From Nonomuraea aurantiaca (GTDB taxonomy: Bacteria; Actinomycetota; Actinomycetes; Streptosporangiales; Streptosporangiaceae), in NCBI RefSeq assembly GCF_020215705.1, contig NZ_JAIWNB010000013.1, positions 1 to 64,000 on the forward strand: a stretch of DNA of 64,000 nt. The letters are read 5' to 3'. Below are positions 7,331-19,200 of the stretch, in pieces. The number at the start of each line of letters is the position of its first letter. Position 1 is the first letter of the stretch. Below the pieces are notes generated by a model that searched no databases, had not been told where the DNA came from, and saw only the letters and a list, made by a program, of their open reading frames with translations. The translations under genes and the position numbers were made by a program.

Positions 7331-10102
7331 TCACTCGGCGGCCGGCGCGATCGTCCTGATGCCGGTGACGGCTTGCCGCACCAGATCCGCCAGCTCGGTC
7401 CGGGAGGTGATGCCCAGCTTGGGAAAGGCGCGGTAGAGGTGGAAGCCGACGGTCCGCGGGCTGAGGAAGAGCTGGGCGGCGATCTCCCGGTTGGACGACC
7501 CCTGCGCGGCGAGGACCACCACGTGCCGCTCCTGCGGCGTCAGCCCGCGCAGCGCTTCCGGCAGCGGCTCCGCGGGACTGGCCTCCCCCGACGCGCTCAG
7601 CTCGGCCGCGGCGCGCTCCGCCCAGGGGCTCGCGCCCAGCTGCTCGAACGCGGCCCGCGCCGCCCGCAGATGAGAGCGGGCTTCGGACCTGCGCCGGATA
7701 CGGCGGAGCCACTGCCCGTAGGCGAGCTCGGTCCTGGCCCGCTGGAAGGAGGTCAGGGACGCGGCGTGCAGATCGAGCGCGCCGAGGAAGAGCGGCTCCG
7801 CCTCGCCGTCCGGCGCGGCCAGCGCCCGGCACCGCAGCGCCACCGCGCCCACCCAGCGCTGGCGCGTGTCCCCCGCCCACCGCTCCAGCAGGGAGAGCGG
7901 CTCGACGGTGGCACCGGGCAGGTCGGCCTGGACGGCCGCGTCCACCAGGTCGGCCGCGCAGTGGACCGCGATCACCGGGTGGTGCGCGGGGCCCGCGACC
8001 ACCCGCTCGAGATGGGCCACGGCGGCGCCCGCCCGGCCCAGCCCCAGCTCCAGCAGGCCGAGCGCCCAGGTGGCCAGCGCCGCGCTGGCCGGCGCGTCGT
8101 GGTCGGCGCAGTAGTCCAGGCTCGATTCGGCGTAGGCCCGGCAGCGCTCCTCATCGCCGCTCAACGCGGCGATCAGCGCGACCAGGCCGCTCAGGTGCCC
8201 GACTCGGTGGGTCTGGCCGAGCTCACCGGCGAGCTTCAGTCCCTCGGTGGCCAGTCCGAGCGCTTCGGCGCTGCGGCCGCCCAGCAGGAGGGCTTGGGCC
8301 TGGAGTTGCAGGGCGTACGGCAGGAGCCCCATCAGGTCCTGGTGGCGGCAGTCGGTCACCAGCGTGGAGGTCAGGCGCAGCGCCGAGCCGGCGTCGGCGG
8401 CCATCAGGCCCAACGAGGTGGCGGTGATGGCTTGCTGGGTAGCCAGGGCGGGCGTGTGCTCGACCAGCTCGCCGATGGCGGCGAAGCCGCTGAACGGGTC
8501 ACCGGCCATGATCTTGGCCAGCGTGGGCAGCGACCGGGCCAGCGGAGCCGACCAGGAGGGCCGGGCTCCTGATCGCACTACCCGCGAAGGAGCTCGTGAG
8601 GCCGCCGGCGCCGACCAGACGGCGGCGGCGATCTGGGCCGCGAGCCCCTCGTCGCCGCTGTAGCCGAACAGGCGGATCGCGTCGGCGATCATGACGATGG
8701 CCATGGCGTGGTCGTCGTCGCCGATCCTGGCCGCCGAATCCAGCAGCATCCGCGCGGCCTTGGTCGGCGAGCCGATCTCGGCCTCCACGGTGGCCAGCAC
8801 GCGGGCGGCCGAGGCCAGCGTCGAGGGTTCGGCGCTCAGCCTGGTCGCGTGCGCCGCCAGGTCCGCCGCGCGGCGCAGCTGGCCAGCGTCGCACGCGGCG
8901 AGCGCGGCGGCGGCGTAACGGCGGGCGCGCGGCTCGGGGTCGCTGGTCAGCTCGGCCGCGCGCTCCAGCGCCGACGACGTGCCGACGGCCTCCAGCTCGC
9001 GCGCGATCTCCTCGTCCGGCCCCAGCGCGGCGGCGGCGAGATGCCAGACCCGCCGCTCGGACGACGCCTCGCCCAGAGCCCGCCCCTTGGGCGATGCCTC
9101 GGCGAGGGCACGGTGCGCGGCGATGCGGGCCGCGACCGGCGCGGATTGGTAGGCGGCGACCAGGATCAGCAGGTGGCGAGGGGTGAGCTTGTCCGGCCGC
9201 ACCTCCACCAGCCGGGCGGTCTCGGCGGGCTCCAGATCGGCCGGAGTCGCTCCGGCGGCGGCGAGCAGTTCGGGCAGCGAGGCCGCGGGGTCGGCGGCGG
9301 CCAGCAGCAGGAGGAAGCGCGTCCGCTCAGGCAGGGCCCGTAAGCACGCGCCGTACAGCTGATCGGCCCGCCGCGACCGCCCGGGCCAGCCGGTGTGCAG
9401 ACCCAGCGGCGACAGCCTGCCCTCGACCTGCGCGGGGCCGATCCCCGCGGCCAGCTCGCGCAGGGCCAGCGGATTGCCGCGAGCGTCCTCGACGATCCGC
9501 TCACGTACCTGCGGGACGATGCCCGGCCGGCCCGCGGCGACGATGTCCAGCGCCGCCCGCCTGTCGACACCGGGCAGGTCCAGCTCGTCGATCCCCTGGA
9601 GCGCGGGCACCTCGCCCTCGGCGGCCAGCAGGATCACCACGCGCGCGGCGGCGAGGCGGCGGACGCAGAAGGACAGGACCGCCAGGCTCTCCCGGTCCAG
9701 CCAGTGCGCGTCGTCGATCAGGCAGAGCACGGGTTGCCTGCCCGCCAGGTGGCGCAGGAGGTTCCAGACAGGCAGGTGCGGCGAGACGGGTTCGCCGCCC
9801 GCGCCGATATCGAGAAGCCGCGGCTCGCCCAGGCGGTCGAGGACGTCGCGCTGCCGGGCGGGCAGGTGTTTCCAGCGCGGGCGGGTGGTCGCCAGCAGCA
9901 TGTGCAGGCCGCCGTATGGGAGGTGTGACTCCTCCGGGGTGCCGGAGGCGCGCAGCACGATTTGATCACTCGCGAGCTCGGCCGCGAAGGCGAGCAACGC
10001 GCTCTTGCCCGCCCCGGCTTCCCCGCGCATCAACAGGGCGCCGCTCTCACCAGCGAGAAGTCGCGTGATTCCGCTCTGCTCCGCGATGCGCCCGTGCAGC
10101 AC
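7331..10102 (-). CDS. LuxR-family (LAL) transcriptional regulator with AAA+ ATPase domain
   Basis: 923 aa, the usual LAL size. It starts at GTG 10102 without a strong ribosome site. Walker A is GEAGAGKS at residues 27-34, and Walker B is VLCLIDDAHWLD near residue 125-136. A long TPR-like alpha-helical middle follows. The C-terminal LuxR HTH (LTPQERHVVVLAAQGSSNREIA then LSPRTVGFHLYRAFPKLGI) occupies about residues 855-915. LAL proteins are ATP-dependent activators, often of secondary metabolism or sugar genes. It is transcribed away from the giant RHS gene across a 128-bp gap, so it is a candidate regulator of that gene. The target is inferred only from position. Confidence 0.92.
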   Translation of the reverse strand: MLHGRIAEQSGITRLLAGESGALLMRGEAGAGKSALLAFAAELASDQIVLRASGTPEESHLPYGGLHMLLATTRPRWKHLPARQRDVLDRLGEPRLLDIGAGGEPVSPHLPVWNLLRHLAGRQPVLCLIDDAHWLDRESLAVLSFCVRRLAAARVVILLAAEGEVPALQGIDELDLPGVDRRAALDIVAAGRPGIVPQVRERIVEDARGNPLALRELAAGIGPAQVEGRLSPLGLHTGWPGRSRRADQLYGACLRALPERTRFLLLLAAADPAASLPELLAAAGATPADLEPAETARLVEVRPDKLTPRHLLILVAAYQSAPVAARIAAHRALAEASPKGRALGEASSERRVWHLAAAALGPDEEIARELEAVGTSSALERAAELTSDPEPRARRYAAAALAACDAGQLRRAADLAAHATRLSAEPSTLASAARVLATVEAEIGSPTKAARMLLDSAARIGDDDHAMAIVMIADAIRLFGYSGDEGLAAQIAAAVWSAPAASRAPSRVVRSGARPSWSAPLARSLPTLAKIMAGDPFSGFAAIGELVEHTPALATQQAITATSLGLMAADAGSALRLTSTLVTDCRHQDLMGLLPYALQLQAQALLLGGRSAEALGLATEGLKLAGELGQTHRVGHLSGLVALIAALSGDEERCRAYAESSLDYCADHDAPASAALATWALGLLELGLGRAGAAVAHLERVVAGPAHHPVIAVHCAADLVDAAVQADLPGATVEPLSLLERWAGDTRQRWVGAVALRCRALAAPDGEAEPLFLGALDLHAASLTSFQRARTELAYGQWLRRIRRRSEARSHLRAARAAFEQLGASPWAERAAAELSASGEASPAEPLPEALRGLTPQERHVVVLAAQGSSNREIAAQLFLSPRTVGFHLYRAFPKLGITSRTELADLVRQAVTGIRTIAPAAE

Positions 10103-10230
10103 GAGGTGAGAGTACCGGACTCGGAGTTGATCTCATACCTAACCGGGAGCACTCCGGCACCCTCGATCCAGGTCATCCGTACAGATGTGGGACGGATGGG
10201 TGGCTACTACGGTCGCCGCCGGAGGTCGGC

Positions 10231-13200
10231 ATGAGGAATCGTTGGGCCACTCGTCTTTGCTCGGCACTGACAGTGACCGCCCTTGTCATCAGCATGGCAG
10301 GTCAGGGAGCCCACGCGGCTGCCAAGGAGCCGACGCTCCCCGAGCAGCGTCTGGGCTCGGCGGCGAACCGCGCGCACCAGGTGCCGGCGGACGCGACCCG
10401 GGCGCAGACCGAGCTGCCGGAGAAGAAGGCCGCCAAGCTGCCCAAGGGGGTCGTGCCCCGGGAGGCCCAGAAGCCGCCCAAGCTGGTCTCCCAGCTGTCG
10501 AACAAGACGCAGCGGGTGGGCAAGGCGACCGGCAAGCCGGGCAACGGGGAAGTGCACGGGTTCGACGCCAAGCAGAGCCGGGTGGCCCCCAAGCTGGGCG
10601 ACGCGACCTCGAAGGTCTTCCAGAACCCCGACCAGACCTACACCGTGCGCACGTACTCCAGGCCAGTGAGGTACCGGACGGCCACCGGGGAGTGGGCCGA
10701 CATCGACCTCAACCTGACCAGCGCCGGCGGACGCTGGCGGCAGGCGGCCAACGACGTCGGGGCCGAGGTGGCCGACGACGCCGCCGACCCCAGACTCCAG
10801 TCGCTCACCTTGGACGAGGGGCACAGCCTGTCCTTCGCCCTCCAAGGCGCGAAAAGCACCAAAGCCAATATTTCCGGAAATATCGCGAAGTACGGTGAGG
10901 TGCTGCCGGGAACGGACCTCCAGATCGAGGCCGCCTGGAACGGGCTCAAGGAGTCGCTGGTCCTGACCTCGCGCCAGGCCGCGACGGGCCCCTGGGACTT
11001 CCCCTTCCAGGCCAAGGGCCTGACGCCGCGAAGCTCGTCTCAGGGCGTGGAGTTCGTCGACGAGCGGGGCGCCGTCCGCGTCACCGTCCCCGCCGGATTC
11101 ATGAGCGACGCCAAGGGCGCCCGCTCCGACGCGGTCCACTACACCCTCGCCGGCGACGTCCTGCGGGTCAGCGCCGACCAGGAGTGGCTGCGCGCCAAGG
11201 ACCGCGCGTTCCCGGTGATCATCGACCCCTCCTCCTATGTACGCACCACCAGCGGCGCCTCCTCCGACACCTACGTCGACAACCACTCCGGCGCCAATCA
11301 CTCCGGCAGCGACCAGCTCCTGGTCGGCTCCCAGGACGGCACCAAGCGCAACAACGCCTACATCAACTTCAACCTCGCCTCGCAGATCCCCCACGCCTAC
11401 GTGACCGGCGCCGCGCTCTTCCTCTACAACACTCTGTCGGACTCCTGCGCGGCCAACCCCGTCACGGTGAAGGCGATCACCAGCAGCTGGAACGTCGGCA
11501 CGATCTCCTCCTATCCCGGCGTGAGCCTCGGCGGCACCTGGGGGTCGGCCAGCTTCAGCGGCGGCGTCACCTGCGGCGGCGCCGGCTGGGCGTGGATCGG
11601 GATCAACAGCACGGGACTGTCCGCCCTGTCGGACTGGGCCAACGGCGCGGGCAACAACGGCCTGGCGCTGACCGCCGACAGCTTCAAGGAGTTCGCCAGC
11701 GCCAACTCGGCCAACCCGCCGTACCTCCAGGTGGACTACAGCCCCTGGCGGGCGCTGTACGCGATCGACTCCGGTGCCACGATCGACCCGCCGGTGACGG
11801 CCAACGGCTTCGGCAGGCTCCCCGTCACGGTGATCAACAACGGGATGAACTCCTGGTCCCCCGGCACGGTCAAGCTGGGCTACAAGGTGTACACCCTCGG
11901 CGGCAGCTTCGTGGGCAGCTCCACCGCGGCCGCCGCGCTGCCCGCCACCATCGGCAACAACGGCTCGGCGAAGGTGAGCGCCACGATCGACCCGCTCAAC
12001 CCGGGCTCGTACCAGGTCTGCTGGGACATGGTGACGAACGGGCAGTTCTTCTCCGACTGGGGCGTACCCGTCTGGTGCGTGAGCCTGACCGTGGTCAACC
12101 TGCCGCCCCAGATCGACTCGATGTGGCCGGGCAACGGGTACGTGGAGTCCACCCTGATGCCGGAGTTCACGGTGACCGGCCATGACGAGGACGAGTGGCC
12201 CGGCGGCGAGCTGAACTTCATCTTCAACATCTGCCTGGTCTCCGCCCCCAGCACGTGCCCGGCGACCGGCCTGGTCAAGGGCGACTCCAACACCGGTGAG
12301 CAGACCGCGAACTGGACGGTGCCGCAGGGCAAGCTCAAATGGGGCGAGCAGTACATGTGGCAGGCCCTGGTCACCGACGGCAAGACCTCCAGCCCGGCGA
12401 CCGGATGGAGCTCGTTCCGCACGGTCGTGCCGCAGCCCCTGGTCTCCTCACACGTCTCCGACAGCGCGGGCACGGCCGCCGTCAAGGGCATCGACCCGCT
12501 GACCGGCCAGTACGCGGCCACCACCACGGACGCTAGCCTCACCACCGCCGGTCCCGCCCTGGCGATCACCCGCTCGTACAGCAGCCTGAACTCCCGTTCG
12601 GGGCTGTTCGGCGTGGGCTGGACCACCGCCTACGACATGAAGATCGTCACCGACAGCGACCTGACGGGCAACGTCGTGGTCACCTACCCGGACGGGCGGC
12701 AGGCGCGCTTCGGCCGCAACTCCGACGGCACGTACGCGCCGCCCGAGGGCCGGTCGGTGAGCCTGGTGAAGGCCGACACGGTGTGGTTCCTGCGCGACAA
12801 GTCCGGCGGCGCGTACGTGTTCGACGCGAACGGCCGGTTGACCGGGATCTTCGACGACGACCAGCACGGCGAGTTCCTCACCTACAACGGCGACGGCACC
12901 CTCGCCAAGGTCGTCAACAAGGTCAGCGGCCGCGGCCTCTACTTCACCTGGAACAGCGGGCTGGTGACCTCGGTCGCCACCGAGCCCGCCCAAGGCGCTC
13001 CCGCGTGGACGTACGGCTACGGTTACGGCCTGCTCGCCCAGGTCTGCCCGCCAGGCACGACGACCGCGTGTACGAAGTACACCTACAAGATGGTGTCCCA
13101 CCACCGCACGGCCGTCGTGGACGCCGCCCCCGCGATGTACTACCGGCTCCACCAGAGCACGACCAACGAGACCCAGATGTTCGTCGGCCAGGACGACGCG

Positions 13201-16200
13201 CAGGCGGTCAACCTGACCTACGGCGCGGCGGGTGCCCCGGCCGGGACCACGGACGGCTCGGCGACGTTCAACGGCACGAGCTCCTACGTGCGCATGCCGT
13301 ACAACATCACCGACGACACCACCTACGCGGCGGTCGGGATGTGGTTCAAGACCACCAAGGCCGGCGTGCTGTACGGCGCGCAGATGAACACGCTGGAGGA
13401 CTCCCGGGGGCCGCTCCCCTGGGGCTTCCTGCCGATGCTCTACGTCGGGACCGACGGGAAGCTGCACGGCCAGATGGCCGACGACGGCAGCTGCGGATCG
13501 ATGAAGTCGACCGCGGCGGTGAGCGACGGGGCCTGGCACCACGTGGTGCTGACCGCGAGCGGGACCTGGCAGGGCATGTACCTGGACGGGTCGATCGTGG
13601 GCAGCCGCTTCAACCAGGTCAAGGCCACCCGTCTGCCGTACGCCAGCATCGGGGCGGGCTACGTGAACACCTCGGGCTGGTGCCCCGCCGCGCCCACGGA
13701 CACGCGCGGCCACTTCACCGGCCAGATCGACGACCCCGCCTTCTACACCCACCCGCTCGGCCCCACGTCCGTCGCCGCCCAGTACGCGGCCGGGCAGTAC
13801 ACGGGCGCGCTGGAGACGGTCAAGCTGCCGTCGGGCAAGCTGCAGGCCACCCTCGCCTACGACACCCAGAACGACCGCGTCGCCTCGATGACCGACGCCA
13901 ACGGCGGGCAGTGGCGGGTCTACCCCGCCCAGACGCAGGCCGGCACGGAGTACTACCCGAACGCGGTCCTGAGCGCCCGGCCGCGCGAGTACTACCGACT
14001 CGCCGAGTTCTCCGGCACCCAGGCGGCCAGCGCGGCGTACGGCGACGGGCGCGACACCGGCGCGACCTACCACAACGTCACCCTGAACCAGAGCGCGCCC
14101 ATCGTCCTGGCCACCGGCGGCGATACGGCCGCCGGGTTCAACGGCTCCAGCTCCTACCTGGAGCTGCCCGACGGCGAGATCAAGGGCGGCGGCGACCTGT
14201 CGGCGGAGCTGTGGTTCAAGACCGCCAAGCCCGGCGTCCTGCTCGCCTACCAGGCCCAGGCCATCACCGACCCGGCCGGACCGCAAGCGAACTACACGCC
14301 CGCGCTGTACGTCGGGACGGACGGCAAGCTGCGCGGCCAGTTCTGGGACGGCGCCGCGGTCGCGCCCATCACCACGAGCGCGAGCGTGACCGACGCGAGC
14401 TGGCACCACGCCGTCCTGACGGCCTCCGGCAGCACCCAGTGGCTCTGGCTGGACGGTGTCGTGGTCGGGACCAGGTCCAAGGGCCCGGTGTCCACGATCG
14501 CGCAGAACCATGTCTACGTCGGCGCCGGTTTCATCGCGGGCAACTGGCCCGCCAAGCCCTCGGACACCCTGGGCCACTTCAACGGCACCATCGACGAGGT
14601 GGCGATCTACTGGAACAGCCTGAACACCGACGCGATCCAGGCGCACTACAAGGACGTCGCGACGTTCGGCATCCCCGCCACCACCGTGCTCGCCGCCGAC
14701 CCGCGCGGCAAGGCGATGGTCTACAGCTACGACCCTCAGCACGGCGGCCGGCCGACCTCGCTGTACGACGCCTCGGGCGGCACCACGCGCTACGGCTACG
14801 ACCTCAACGGCAACCTGGCCTCGGTGAGCGACCCTGACGGGCACACCACTCAGCTGTACAACGACGACCGCGGCAATCCGGTCATGAAGGTGACCTGCCG
14901 CGGCCCGCGCTCCTGCCAGACCTCCTACTTCACCTACTACCTGGACGCCGGCGACCCGCTGAACCCCCGCAACGACAAGCTCACCGGCGCGTTCGACGCC
15001 CGGGCCACCGCCGGGAACGACGCGGCGCACCGCACCAGCTACACCTACGACATCTCGGGTGACCTGCTCAGCGTCACCATGCCTCCCGTGGCCGGGTCCG
15101 CCAACGGTGGCACCACCAAGTACGCCTACACCGACGGCACCGAGGCCGCCACCGACGGCGGCACCGTCCCGGACGGGCTGCTCGCCGCCACGACCACTCC
15201 CGGCGGCAAGACCACCCGCTACGGCTACCGCCAGAACGGCGACCTCGCCCAGGTGGTGGACGCGGCGGGGCTCACCACGAAGTACGACTACGACAGCGCC
15301 GGCCGGCCCATCTCCGAGACGAAGGTCTCCGACACGTTCCCGAACGGTGTCAGCACCTCCATGGGCTACGACGCCCTCAACCACCTCACCGCCACCGTCG
15401 GCCCGGCGACCACGGACGTGATCAACGGCGTCAAGCACCTCCCGTGGGTCCTCTACACCTACGACGTCGACGGCAACGTCACCAAGGCCGAGCGGACGGA
15501 CCCCACCGGCAAGGACGTCACCCGCACCACGAACTACACCTACGACGCCGCCGCCCGCGTCTCCTCCGTCAAGGACCCTGCGGGCAACACCACCACCTAC
15601 GGCTATGACGTCTACGGCAACCTCACCAGCACCGTGGACGCCACCGGCGCCGACTTCCGGCACACCTACGGACCGACCGGCCTGCCGCTGACCACGAGCC
15701 TGGCCAACTGGGTGGGCAACCCGCTGGACAACGACGCCGCCAAGGAACTCGTCCTCGAATCCCGCGCCTACGACCCGGCCGGGCGCCTGGCCACGGTCAC
15801 CGACGCCATGGGCCGGACCACCCGCTACCGCTACTACGACGACAACCTGCTCGAATCGGTCTGGGCCGAGGGCTTCCACAATGCCGACGGAACCACCCGG
15901 GACATCCCGCTCCAGCAGAACACCTACGACAGCGCGGGCAACCTCATCAAGCGGATCTCCGGCAACGGCAAGAGCACGACCGCCTACACCGTGGACGCCG
16001 CCAACCGGGTCACCGAGGCGCTGCTGGACCCCTCCGGCATCAAGCGCAAGACCACGTACGGCTACGACGCCGACGGCGGCGTGGTCTCCCTGGTCCAGGC
16101 GCAGGACAGCGGCTACACGTGGACCGCGTTCGACCTCGACGCGCTGGGCCGGCCCCTGTCCCAGAAGGTCTGGGACGGCAAGGAATGGCTCGCGACGTCC

Positions 16201-19200
16201 TGGACCAGGGACCAGCGGGGCCTCCCGAAGACGATGACCGACCCCCGTGGCGCGGTGACCGACTACACCTACGACGAAGCGGGCCGGCTCACCACGACCA
16301 AGGCGCCGACGGTGGCCATCGAGCACGCGGGCGGCACGCCGTACAACGTCAGGCCGACGACGCGGGCCGGCTACAACAGCTTCGGCGACGTCGTGACGAG
16401 CGAGGACGCCGAGGGCTACCGGACCACGATCACCTACGACGGCATGAGCCGGCCGCGCGTCCTCACCCTGCCCTCCTACCGGCAGCTCGGCGCCGGTGCC
16501 ACGGTGACCGCGAGCTCCACCACGACGTACGACGCGCTGGGCCGCGTGACGCACGTCGAGGACGCGCTCGGCCACGGCGACACCCACACCTACGACCAGC
16601 TGGGCAACCTGGTGGCCACCACCGACGCGGCGGGCAACCAGTCGCGGTCGGGCTTCGACGTGGCCGGGGAATGGCTCTGGACACGGGACCAGGCGGGCCG
16701 GGTGACCGGGGCGACGTACGACGACCTCGGCCGCCGGATCTCCAGCACCGCCGTCGAGCGCACCCCGGCCTCGGCCGGGTACACCACCGCCTACGAGTAC
16801 GACGACGCGGGGAACCTGACCTACGTCACCACGCCGTCGGGCGCGCGCAGCCAGTACGGCTACAACGCGGCGGGCGAGGTCGTGGTCGACGTCAACCCGC
16901 TGGCCCAGGCCCGCTGGTACACCCGCGACCACGCCGGCCGGGCGACCAAGGTCGCCAACCCGGACGGCACCAGCAGCACGCTCACGTTCGACGGAGCGGG
17001 CCGGGCGACCGGGGCGGCCGATTTCGACGCGGCGGGCAAGCAGCTGCGGTCCATCACGATCGGCTACGACGACGGGAGCAACCCGGTCACCGTCGACAGG
17101 CCCGGCGGCGGGGTCACCACCTACGACTACGACGCGCTGAACCGGCTGACCGGCCAGCACGAGAAGACCACATCGACGCACACCATCAGCACGACCTTCG
17201 GCTACGACGCGGCCGGCAACCGCACCCGCTTCACCGACGGCAACGGCAACGCGACCTCCTACGCCTTCAACTCGTGGAACCTCCAGGTGGCGATGTTCGT
17301 CCCGCCGACCACGGCCTACACCACGCCCGCCGAACGCCAGACGATCACCGACTACGACGCGGCCGCTCGCCCGGTCCAGGTCACCAAGCCGGGCGGGGTC
17401 ACCATCGCCCGCACCTTCGACACGCTCAACCGGCTCACCGCGGAGACCGGCGCGGGCGCCGAGACCGCCACGACGGCCCACAGCTTCGGCTACGACACCG
17501 TGGGCCGGCTGACCTCGGCCGGGGGCAACACCTTCGGCTACGACGATCGCGATCATCTCGTCAGCACGGCGGGGCCGTCCGGCACGGCGGCCTTCACCTA
17601 CGACGCCGACGGCCGCATGAAGACCCGTACCGACAAGGCGGGCACGGCCGCCTACGACTACGACGCGGGCAGCCGCCTCACCACGGTCCGCGACCCGCTC
17701 ACCGGCGGGACCGCGATCTACTCCTACGACACGATGGACCAGCTCAAGGGCGTGGACTACGGCGGCGCCCAGCGCTCCTTCGACTACGACGCGCTGCACC
17801 GGCAGACCTCCGACACGCTCAAGACCACCGCGGGCGCGGCGCTGGCCGCCATCACCTACGGCTACGACGACGCCGACCGGCTCACCACCAAGACCACGAC
17901 CGGTACGGCCGGCGCCGCCGCCAACACCTACGGCTACGACCTGGCGGGCCGGCTGACGTCGTGGAACTCGGTCGCCTACGAGTACGACGACGCGGGCAAC
18001 CGGACCAAGGCCGGCCCGGCCGCCTCCGTCTACGACGCGCGCAACCAACTGGTCTCCGACGGATCGGCCGGCTACGCCTACTCGGCGCGCGGCACCCTGA
18101 AGTCCAGGACGCCGAGCGGCGGCAGCGCGAGCGCGACGAGCTACGACGCGTTCGACCGGATGATCACCGACGGCGCCGCGAGCTACGCCTATGACGGGCT
18201 GGACCGGCTCGCGTCCGCCGCGGGCCGCACGTTCAGCTACTCCGGCCTGGGCAACACCCCGGCCGCGGCGGGTGGCGAGCTCTACGGCAGGGATCCGGCG
18301 GGCGACATCGTCTCCGTCGCCGGCCTGTACGCCTACACCGACCGGCACGGCGACCTGACCGCCACCTTCACCGGGGCGGGTGTGCTGACCGATTCGGCGG
18401 CCTACGACCCGTACGGGAAGGCCGTCGCGAGCTCGGGAACCAAGCGGGACGTCGGCTACCAGGGCGGCTGGACCGACCCGGCCACCGGCAAGGTCAACAT
18501 GGCCGCCCGCTGGTACGACCCCGGAACCGGCACGTTCCCCAGCAGGGACACGTTCGACGTGGATCCGATGCCGTCGGTGAAGGGCAACCGCTTCACCTAC
18601 GCGGACGGCGACCCCCTCAACCAGATGGACCCCACCGGTCACTTCGGCTGCCCCGCCTTCGTGTGCGGCGCCGCCAAGCAGGCGATCAAGGTCGTCTATC
18701 GGGACATCGCCAGGCCGGCCTGGAGCGCGGCCGACTACGTCCTCACCGGTGGCGGGGAACTCGGCGCGCTCGGGCGCGGTTCACGGTTCTGTGGTCCCGC
18801 CTGGCTCGGCTGTCTCGCGGCGGTGGCCATCGGCGCCGGCGCCGGCTACCTGGCCGGGAAGTGGTGGCAGAACAACTGGTGGAAGGGCTGGCCGGACGGC
18901 AGCGGGCCGTACATCCAGTACCCGGACGGCGGCGGCTCCCCCGGCAAGGGCAAGTCCGGCGACGGGCCCGGCGATGACGGGCCCGGCGACTCGCCCCACA
19001 AGGGCACCAACGGCCCGCCCAAGGCGGATCCGCCGCCGCCTCCGCCGCCCACGCCCCAGGAGCTGGCCGACATCGCCGCGAAGACGCGCGCGGCCAAGCC
19101 AGGCCCGGTCGACCACGACCAGTTGCCCGGTCCAGCGGGCATCTCGCTCGCCGACGCGCTCGACAAGGGACTCAATCACCGGGTCGACAACGCCATCGAC

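Noticed and set aside
7233-7880. Upstream extension of the cyclophilin gene by about 216 codons
   Set aside because: The extension overlaps the 3' end of the LAL gene, reads as a low-complexity shadow, and lies before a perfect ribosome site plus signal peptide at 7232.
12448-18642. A long open frame of about 2,064 codons on the minus strand across the RHS gene
   Set aside because: Its translation is low-complexity Gly/Val/Arg/Ala antisense to the RHS gene, with no domains and no ribosome site. It is produced by high GC in third codon positions of the real gene.
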